In this document: piece after piece, positions 1 through 7,666 of the stretch
Position numbering within the stretch: position 1 is the stretch's first letter
How the letters are laid out: each line of letters opens with the position of its first letter
Assembly: GCF_000315625.1 (NCBI RefSeq)
Contig: NW_005434617.1
Location: forward strand, 41,995 to 94,996
DNA length: 53,002 bases
Source: Guillardia theta CCMP2712
Lineage: Eukaryota > Cryptophyceae > Pyrenomonadales > Geminigeraceae
Reading direction: 5' to 3'
Program-made: the position numbers and the translations under genes
Notes under the pieces: model-generated
Told to the model about the DNA's origin: nothing
The model's input: the letters and a program-made list of their open reading frames with translations, nothing else
The model's database searches: none

Positions 1-191
1 TCCTCCTCCTCGTCCTCCTCCTCCTTCTCTACTCACTTTCATCAAGGAATCTGCAGAGCAAGTCAGCGTCTGAAGTTGTTCATCATCGTGAGCCTACCCA
101 GAGCTTCTCCTACGTTGCTCTCGTTGCTCACGTGAAGCAGGAAGGAGTCGTCTGCAACGCCACGTCACAAACCCACCAGCTTCATGGCGGA

Positions 192-222
<31 letters not shown>

Positions 223-370
223 ACTGCTATCCTCTGCACTCCCTCAACTTGCCATTCTCACCACCTTCTCCCCTCCCCTCCCTTATTCCACCCCCTCCCA
301 CTAACTTCCCTCTCTGCTTCCCTGCTGCTGCTGCTGCTCCTCCTCCTCCTCCTCCTCCTCCTCAACTCAC

Positions 371-2426
371 TCTGGTAGAGGACCAGCTCTTGCTCGAGGG
401 CAGTGAGGATCGTCGACTTGGTCGAGTTCTTCTTCTTCTCCTTCTCCCACAGGGGCCGCACGAGCGTCTGCGAGAAGACGATGAGGTCCTTGACGTCCTC
501 CATGGCGAGCGAGGAGTCGCTGGGTAGCGACGCACGGAGGAGATGGTCCTGCATGGCGGGAGAGATGATGCGATCCTTGTGCTGCATGCGGTCGAGACGG
601 AGGAGGAAGTCGGAGTGGAAGCGAGAGGAGTTGAGGGAGAGGAAGAGGGCCTGAAAGGAAGTCAGAGGAGGAGGAGGAGGAGAAGAACAAGGAGGAGGAG
701 AAGAACCAGGAGGAGGAGAAGAACCAGGAGGAGGAGGAGGAGGAGGAGGAGGAGGAGGAGAGAATAGAGGAGGAGGAGGATAGAGGAGAAGGAGCAGGAG
801 GATAGAGGAGGAGGGATTGGGCAGCAGAAGAATGGGTAGGAGGTAGGAAATGAAAAAAACAAACAGAGAGAAGCAGGGAGGGAGGAAAAGAGCGGGGGCA
901 GGAGAAGGAACATAAGCCGCAAGATCAGCACAGAAGGAGCAATGAGAGGAGAGAGGAGGGAGGAGGGAAGGGAATGGAAGAGAGAGAGGAGAGAGGAGGG
1001 GCGAAGAGAGAGGAGAGAGGAGAGAGGAGAGAGGGAGGAGGGAGGAGGGAGGAGGGAGGAGGGAGGAGGGAGGAGGGAGGAGGGAGGAGGGAGGGAGGAT
1101 CAAAGGGCATAACAAGGGCAGCTCTCACGTTGGCATCAGCCTTCTTCTGCTGGGATCCCTTGGCGGGGCATGTGGAGCCGTCGGTTTGATTGTGACGGGA
1201 CGCGTTTGGGGTCAGGAGCGCCAGGAGCTGCCGCATGTCAACCTTGGTCTTCATGCTCTTGATTGCCTCCACGTCGAGCATGACGACGAGCCGACGGGCA
1301 ATGGAGAAGGAGGCGGAGCTGAAGTCGTTGAGGTGCTGGCTGACGTTGAGAGCGTACAGGGAGGAGAGGACGGGAGAGACGGAGGAGGAGAAGGAGGAGG
1401 ACAGGGAGGAGAAGGAGGAGGACAGGGAGGAGAAGGAGGAGGACAGGGAGGAGAAGGAGGAGGACAGGAAGGAGAAGGAGGAGGAGGAGGACATCTGCGA
1501 GAGCTGCTTCATGACGTCTGCCACGATCTTGCGGCCCCTCAGTCCCAACCTCTCGCTCGAGCTTTCCAGCTGCTGCCGTATCGCCGGGTGGAGCAGCGCT
1601 GTCCTCGAGGAGAGGAGGAGGAGCCCCACGAGGAGGAGGAGGGCAGAGCAAACGACCAGCAGCATCGCTCCTCTCCAAGCCGGCGCCTTGGACGGAGAGA
1701 GGCTCACGAACCTGTGAGGGGAAGAGGAGGAGGAGGAGGAGACCTTGACAGTCTGCGTGACATGCAGGGCGGAGGAAGCGATCATCCTCTTCGCCAGGTC
1801 CTCCACTGACTTGGCCTCCCTGCAGCTCTCTACCATCCAGCTGGAGCCCGAGGAGCAAGGATAGTCCCCGATCAGCTTCACATCCTCGTCCGACTGCACC
1901 GAGAGCACGCAGACGTCTGCCTTCACCTCCTCCTTCTCCTCCTCGCTCGCCCCCTCCTGCCAACCGCCGTCCTCCCAGCTGTACTGCAGCTTGAACCCAA
2001 GGTCGCAGCAGTCCAGCAGGGCAGTGAGCTGGGCATGAGGAGGAAGGGGGACGAGGAGGTGCTGCATTATGTCACGGCAGGTCAGCGCAAGGCCATTGCG
2101 CGTAGCAACGCCCCTTTCCTTGCCTTCCCCTCCCTGAGTCCCGCAGCTTCCTTGAAGGTACAGGAAGAGAGGTTTGCCCTCCTCTGCCCCCTCCACCAGC
2201 GTCGCGAAGGCCTTGATCACTTCCTCCCTCGTCGGCTGCTCGCTCTCCCCTCCTTCCTGCAGCAGGCAGATCGTCTCGTCCTCCTCCACTCCTTGCGAGC
2301 GAAGGAACTGCAGCACGTTCTCGCTGTCTCCTCCTCCTCCGCTGCAGAGGATCACGGCTGCGCGCTTCTTCTTCTCCTCCTTCTTCGCGACCTCCGAGGG
2401 CATCAAAACTATCGGCTCCTTCACTC
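371..2426 (-). CDS. Degenerate metacaspase-like membrane protein
   Basis: Two exons are visible: about 2426-1129 and 650-371, joined by a phase-0 intron (donor GTGAGA, acceptor TTTCAG). The soluble head resembles a caspase p20 fold: a beta strand AAVILCSGG, then PLFLYLQGSCGTQ where metacaspases have the SGHGTQ catalytic-His motif, then LLDCCDLG where they have DSCHSG. The His is absent and the Cys context is altered, so proteolysis is doubtful. A transmembrane segment follows (AMLLVVCSALLLLVGLLLL), then a Ser/Phe-rich repeat and a Ser-rich linker. The last exon is helical and charged (RLDRMQHKDRI, EDVKDLIVFSQTLV). An acceptor at 2427-2430 shows that at least one exon precedes. A 3' exon near 50-36 is possible after the donor at 370. 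The family call rests on motif resemblance only. Confidence 0.55.
1020..1098. repeat. Purine (GGAGGGA)n tract in an intron
   Basis: A run of 7-bp GGAGGGA-type units fills part of the intron of the metacaspase-like gene. On the coding strand it is a long pyrimidine tract, which gives spurious Ser/Pro/Leu reading frames. Confidence 0.8.
1382..1494 (-). repeat. 18-bp coding minisatellite
   Basis: About four to five tandem copies of an 18-bp unit (GACAGGGAGGAGAAGGAG on the plus strand) lie in frame inside the metacaspase-like gene. On the minus strand they encode repeated Ser/Phe/Leu hexapeptides (SSFSSL) just after the membrane segment. Confidence 0.75.
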
Positions 2427-3160
2427 CTGCCAGCGAAAGTTCAGAAAATGCGATACAAAACGACTGGAGAAAAGGCAAGGAAAAGGAAGAAGGAAGTAGG
2501 TTATGAGGAAGGAGGATGAAAAGGGACAGGGAGGAGAGAGGAACGAGAAGGAAGGGGGTCAAGGAGGAAGTGGGCAGAGGGCAGGGGAGAGAGGAGTAGG
2601 ATCATCACGTTTCTCCGGCTCTTTCACATCAGGCAAAGGAACGCCGCGAGGAGAAGTAGACTACAAGACAGACGTCAGCAACCTTGTAGTACCTTGCATT
2701 TGTCATACACCAACACTTTCAAAGAACATCATGTCAAAGTCATGATCATGAACAACCGCGATCATCATCTCTCAACGTCTCTTTTATCACATTCATGAAT
2801 CATCATAATCTCCATCATCTCGAACCATCAACTCGCTCAACCCTCTTATTCATGTATTCTTCTGCTGCCCTTTGTTGCACTCCGCAAAACTCCCTTGTGC
2901 AAAGAAACGAATCGCTATGTCGCGACCAAACATCACAAAACGATGAAAGAGACGACCAAACGAGATCCTTGTCTTCATATTCACATGCATTTTCTATCGG
3001 CGCTCTCACTCCCGCTCCCATTCTCTCTCGCTCTCTCGCCTTCCCTGCAGTCGTTACACATTGCTCCTGCTTTACGATTGCTGCCTGCCTGCCTCACAAC
3101 TCTCGTCTCTGTCCTTCCTCCTCATCTCATCCCTTCCATGATCCTTCTCCTCTCCATCAC

Positions 3161-3241
3161 CTTCCGTCGCACATCGCTCGTCTTGTTCAACGTCATCATT
3201 TTGTTCCAGGTCTCCTGCGCCCAGGTCCCGAAGTCCGCCAT
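3161..3241 (-). CDS. Possible first exon of the metacaspase-like gene
   Basis: An ATG at 3241 opens 27 codons that end in AAG before a GTGATG donor at 3160. The encoded MADFGTWAQETWNKMM is amphipathic. It lies on the same strand upstream of the metacaspase-like gene, which needs an upstream exon. I found no intermediate exon that fixes the phase (this exon ends in phase 0, the next known one starts in phase 1), so the link is tentative. Confidence 0.3.
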
Positions 3242-3279
3242 GGACTGTGAAACAACCCAGTTTTTAAACTGTTTCACCC

Positions 3280-3830
3280 CCATAATGACCGTTACGAGAG
3301 GGGGTAGGGGTACTCCAGTCGTAGCAGGGACCGAAACGGTGGGGCCGTGGAGCGAGGGGTAGGGGTACATAGAAAGATAGGGGTACGGTATGGAGATATG
3401 ACATCGGGGTGAGGTACATTGTTACTACTACCCTACCATGAGGTTATGGTCGTGAGCAATAGGAAAGGGGTGGGGTAGTCAAACCCTTCAAAATTGGGAG
3501 CGTTAGGGTGGAAATAGTGGGTGGGGTAGTTGATGGCAGGAACTTTGGGGAGGAAATAGTGGGTGGGGTAGTTGATGACAGGGGGTAGTGCGGAAAGGGG
3601 TGAAATGACAACAGAAGACGGTTGTGACCATGGACCACGGGGAGGAGGTGGGGGTACTAGAGTAGGGGTAGGGGTTATTTTGGGGTCCATGGGTGTCAAG
3701 ATGGTATTCACTGGGTGGGGGTCCATCTAAGGAACAAGAAACTGGGACATTTCGTGGGTAATCGACTGGATATTTGGGGGTGGAGGTCATCATGGAAGGG
3801 GTCTGCATCGGAAGTCGAACTTGGGGTCGG
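3280..3830. repeat. GGGGTA-rich tract
   Basis: About 550 bp of irregular, strongly G-skewed sequence built of words such as GGGGTAGGGG and GTGGGGTAGTTGATG. A near-duplicate unit (TAGTGGGTGGGGTAGTTGATG-like) occurs twice around 3515-3580. No credible reading frame is present. The same class of tract recurs at 11.8, 25.2, 31.7, 44.4 and 48.4 kb. Confidence 0.7.
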
Positions 3831-3947
3831 CACGGACGAAACTTTAATAGATAAACGCCACGAATCTATCTACCACGGGTACTCTCCCTCATGATGTGAC
3901 GGAATATGTGAATACCCTTCTGAACGACGAACTAAGTTTTCGCACAG

Positions 3948-4092
3948 AACTGCCGTCGTATGATTGAGAGCCGCGACTCTCCGTCATACAACGGCAGTTG
4001 TTTTTTTTGCCAAATTGTCTTCGGATGTTGTTGGAGCCTTACATGAATCCTACCAAATGATGCCAGTCAGTCACTTCAATGATCACTGGCAT
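3948..4092 (-). ncRNA. Candidate structured RNA (omega-RNA region) 3' of the Fanzor gene
   Basis: Two hairpins lie 125-270 nt beyond the Fanzor stop codon. The distal one pairs 3948-3963 with 3984-3999 (16 bp, one mismatch) and has a nested GAGAG/CTCTC stem; T8 follows at 4001-4008 on the plus strand. The proximal one pairs ATGCCAGT (4060-4067) with ACTGGCAT (4085-4092). In TnpB and Fanzor systems the guide RNA scaffold usually derives from the region 3' of the nuclease ORF, close to the element end. Strand and function here are inferred. The distal hairpin could instead be a terminal inverted repeat, or a plus-strand transcript ending at the T8 run. Confidence 0.4.
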
Positions 4093-4216
4093 GTCGTAAA
4101 CATCGGATCATAATGGAGGCAGGCACCGGGCAGGCAGGCAGGCAGGGAATTAGGCATCGAGTCCCGAGGGACGCAGTCTGGGTAGGGAGGGGGCGACAAC
4201 AATCATTGAATTCACC

Positions 4217-6291
4217 TCAGGGGCGACGTAGGTGATTCGGTCTTTCAGGAAACACATTGAAACAAGTGAGTATATTCAGTGCAGCATTCAAGTCCCTGGA
4301 TTTGATCGGCTTTCCTTTACAGCTGTCACGATAACAGTTAGATGAAAAGGTGAATTACAGGAGTATACAAAACTTGACATTACCTCGATGATCTGCAAAA
4401 TTTCAATCCTCGTACTTCACTTTTCCTTGTTTTCAACCTACAGGTCTCGTCTGGTTCTTTCCCTGTATTTTCAATCCGTCGAAGCACATCGAGCTCAGAA
4501 CCACAATCGTTACAGCACTTGGTAGTACGGTATTCGTCAACATCTACGACTCTGTAGTGATTCTCGAATCTTCTTCTTATCCACCTGACCGGTACAGGCC
4601 TTTCTCCTCGACGTCCTGTAGACGGGAACCTTGCATTTCCATATGCGATAACAGGTTCTATTTCTCCCTTTCCTTTCATTGTACGGATAAACCTGTCGAC
4701 TGACTTTCGTTTCGAAATGTAGATGTCGAATTTCATCCTGGCGTATTTTCGCTTTGAATAATGCGAAGTTAACTCCTCCCAATGACTTGTAACTGCAAGA
4801 AGATAGTCTTCGAATCTTGATAGACTGCCGCCAGACTTACTCGAGAACCCCTTGAGATAGTGCAATGTCGATTGAATATCTTGATCCCACGTCTTTCTTT
4901 TCTTTTTATTGCGATTCAGATGTGACTCGTGATAATATTGTTTTCTCGAAAACTGAAATCTTTTTCTGATTATTTGTTGATCATCTCTGAATTGTTCGAC
5001 GGCCGATATAATGACGCTCCTCCCAGGGTCGATCGCAATTACCCTTGGGCAATTTTTACATTCTTCGATCTCTCTTTGGTATTCTGAATTTTCATGTAAT
5101 ACTTTGTATGATATTGATATCTTCTTCGCCGATTTCCGTTCAGCCCTTTTTCTATCGGCAAGCCATTTGGTAGTGCGCAATGAAGGTTCCTGTTCGAGTC
5201 ATGGCATCGATTGTTTTGACAATTAACGTGAAGCGAAAACAAACCGATACACCGTCTGTCGTGATACTTGTAATCTCCTCTCTCTGATCTCTGAACAGAT
5301 TCGAACAGTCGAAAATCCTTCTGAAATTCTTAGAGTTCTCCAAAGTTTGATCTATTCTCATGAACGATTTTTTATCTTCTCCCGGTTTCAAACTGTTCGC
5401 TTCTTTCAAAATGTAATACATCACATCATTATCGATTGTTAGATGTTTTCTGCCGAATTTCGACATTGGTGCTGCCTTGAATGTTTTTTTCGAGAGACCA
5501 CGATCTTCGAAGAACTTCAACATGAACATGTGTGTCTCGATTATCTCAAACAGATTTATCTGCAACCTATGATCAAATTTGTCATATTTGAAACTAAAAA
5601 GATCTTCGTCCCCCGATAATCCAATTAGTTGTTTCATATGGTCGATGAAGGTTCCTATCTGCTGTGAATTATTCCTGTTAAACACTTCTGTCTTCAACTC
5701 GTAATCTTTCCTTTGAAACAATACATTCTTCACGTCTCAGCGATTTCTTGCTGATGGTTAATATGTAACTCTCCTTTGCAGAATTCGGCAATGAACTTTT
5801 CCAATCGGTTTGTAAAATTTGCTTTCAGGTCTTGGTAGAAATTCGTTCCATATTGATTTGCAGCGAATACAATAGCTTGCGAGTCTCCTCGAATTCTACA
5901 TAAATCAACGAAAAGATGTCTTTTCTCTGACCAGAAATGTTGTAGAGTTGGATACTTGTTATCTGTACGGCTATGTTGTTCCATTCCAAGTGTAAAAACA
6001 TTCCAGAAAAAGGTCGATTTGGCTCTCTTGATTTCATCCACTACATATCGTAAATTCCCTGTATCCCTGCCACCCCATATCAGAAAACAGTTGAATATCA
6101 TACTGCCTCTTGATGTGATCTGACTGATATGTAATACCCATCTGTCGATCACGTCTAAAATCGATCTGTTCTCTACCTTGAGTCTCGAGTATAACCCACC
6201 GTGATTTGACGACTCTCGTGAATGGTTTTGAATAACTTATTTCTTGACCGTTGTCTGAATCATCTGTAATTCGTTTTCTCTTCCTCGGCAT
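4217..6291 (-). CDS. Fanzor (eukaryotic TnpB-like RNA-guided endonuclease), five-exon model
   Basis: Model exons are 6291-6237, 6154-5770, 5710-5228, 5151-4384 and 4322-4217, giving 1797 nt and 598 residues. The N-terminus is basic (MPRKRKR, NLS-like). The middle carries Fanzor-type blocks: VLHISQITSRGSMIFN, TFKAAPMSKFGRKHLTIDND and ITSITTDGVSVCFRF. The nuclease half has RuvC-I VIAIDPGR (Asp about 349), VIAYGNARF, then VDVDEYRTTKCCNDC with the alternative catalytic Glu (about 514) typical of Fanzors and the first CxxC. Splicing the 61-nt intron 4383-4323 (GTAATG...GACAG) creates the second zinc pair C560-x4-C565 and RuvC-III SRDLNAALNIL (Asp 574). The three upstream introns (82, 59 and 76 nt) are phase-compatible but have weak GTTA donors; frameshift mutations are the alternative. 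The region is AT-rich against GC-rich neighbours, which suggests mobile origin. Confidence 0.85.
4323..4383 (-). other. 61-nt intron completing the Fanzor zinc finger and RuvC-III
   Basis: The donor is GAG|GTAATG and the acceptor GTGACAG|CTG on the minus strand. Without removal the frame stops after KFCRSSR. With removal it reads on into the second zinc cysteine and the RDLNAA motif, ending at a TGA at 4217. Phase is exact: 2 nt are carried and 106 nt remain. Confidence 0.8.
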
Positions 6292-6396
6292 GTTATAGTA
6301 TGTTAGTCTGGCGAAACCATGTTAGATAGCAGGTAGTCGCTACATTTTTTTCATTACCATCGTTTCAGTGTATTGTCGGACCGCAAACTCTGTAAT

Positions 6397-6457
6397 GGCG
6401 GGAAGATGAAACGAGCAGCCACAAACTTTCCGTCGGACTCCGGGAAGGCGGGAAGAT
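6397..6457. repeat. Paired GGCGGGAAGAT repeats upstream of the Fanzor gene
   Basis: The 11-mer GGCGGGAAGAT occurs at 6397-6407 and 6447-6457, 100-170 bp upstream of the Fanzor ATG. The core resembles an E2F-type GGCGGGAA box. Spacing is 50 bp. A regulatory role is only inferred. Confidence 0.35.
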
Positions 6458-6530
6458 TTTTTTTTCTTTTTTAAGACCCTCATACAGCCCCATTGGATGG
6501 GTGTATCAATGACCCCTGTCATGCTGGTCC

Positions 6531-6554
6531 AGGACTCCTTCGGGAGTCCTTTTG
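6531..6554 (+). terminator. Terminator-like UUCG hairpin
   Basis: AGGACTCC-TTCG-GGAGTCCT followed by TTT: a perfect 8-bp stem capped by a stable UUCG tetraloop, with a short T run. It looks like an intrinsic terminator or a structured RNA end, at the junction between the Fanzor-bearing AT-rich segment and the GC island. Eukaryotic Pol II does not use such terminators, so its role is open. Confidence 0.4.
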
Positions 6555-6559
6555 TCGAT

Positions 6560-7640
6560 TAAAGGTTAAGTCAGCGGCCCGCGCCCGGCGGCGGCGGCCG
6601 GGCACTGCCACGGTGATCGGACCCGGGCGGCCGGGCAGCGGTACTGAAGTTGCCAAGTTGACACTCAGACGTTGCGCCGCGGGGTCCGCGGCCGCCGATG
6701 CTCCGGGCGGTGTGCCAGGACGGTCGGACTGTGCAGTGCCGGCGCCGCGCGCGGCCCCGGGGGGCCGGGCCGCCGGGCGCCGCGCCGGCGGCGCGGGGCC
6801 GCAGTCCGAGCGTGACGGCCAGGGGCCGCCGCTGAGTGAAGCTCCGAGCCCGACCCGGTCAGTGGCGGACGCACTGAGTCTTTTCACTCAAACGGTTACT
6901 AGTTATGTACTTGAAAATCAGTACCGTACCGTACGAGGGCGCCTCCGTACCGTACTGATTTTTAACTTCACTTTGAGTAACTTAGAGTACCGTACCGTAC
7001 CGTCACTGCCGCAGTGCCGCCGGCGTGATCGCCGGATCATAGCAGGAGAGCCTGAGAGTCCCGGAGGCCTGCTGACTCGGGTGGCCCGGCGGCCAGTTGC
7101 CTCGGACAGTGGCCCACTGGCAGGCTGGGCCGCGCCCGGCCTGGCACTGTTTCCGAGTCCGGCGAGGCCGCCGCGACCGTCTGCAGTGAGCCTGGCAGCA
7201 GCCTGAGCCTCAGGCTGCTGCCAGCCGGCGGCTGTCACGCCGCGCGGTACGGTCACGGATCGGACCGGCCCGGTACGGTACTATATGCGCCGGGGCGCGC
7301 CCACCAGTGCCGGCCCACCGTGACGGTGCCTGCCGGCGCCGCCGCCAGCAGGGCCACCGGCCCGCCGGGCCGCCGGGCCACCGCCGGGGCGGCCGGGCGG
7401 AACTTGTTGAACAGGCTGATCCTGCCGACTGCTGTCCCCTCGTTGAAACTTAACTGATACCTTCACTCACCCCCGGCCCGGCGCCGCTGCGAGCTGAGTC
7501 ACGGACTCCGGCCGGGCGGCTCCCGGTCCCGAGTCACCGGGCCGTCCGATCACAGGCTCAGCGAGCTGGCCCAGGCAGTGGGCCGCGGCCACCGTGACTG
7601 GCAGGCCGGGGACCGTCTCCGGGATATGTGTAACGGTGTA
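6560..7640. repeat. GC-rich island with GTACCGTAC inverted repeat
   Basis: About 1.1 kb of very GC-rich sequence with CGGCCGGGC words lies between the Fanzor segment and the kinesin. Inside it (6915-6965) AAAATCAGTAC and its complement flank CGTACC-type units, forming a hairpin, and further GTACCGTACC copies occur at 6989-7001 and 7270. The open frames across it are compositional artefacts. It belongs to the dispersed GC-island class and may also carry the kinesin promoter. Confidence 0.6.
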
Positions 7641-7666
7641 ACGGAGACCGTTGGGGTCAGTTGGAA

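Noticed and set aside
258-1115. Long Pro/Ser/Leu minus-strand frame
   Set aside because: Only its end (650-371) looks coding; the rest reads through a pyrimidine-rich intron.
3280-3830. Telomere-like interpretation of the GGGGTA tracts
   Set aside because: Units are irregular, the G-rich strand alternates between and within tracts, and they lie internally between genes.
5152-6291. Reading the Fanzor ORF pieces as separate small genes
   Set aside because: The motif order is continuous across the frame changes, and introns of normal size for this window restore one frame.
6493-7206. Frames across the GC island
   Set aside because: Arg/Gly/Pro/Ala composition expected from GC-rich non-coding DNA; no conserved motif.
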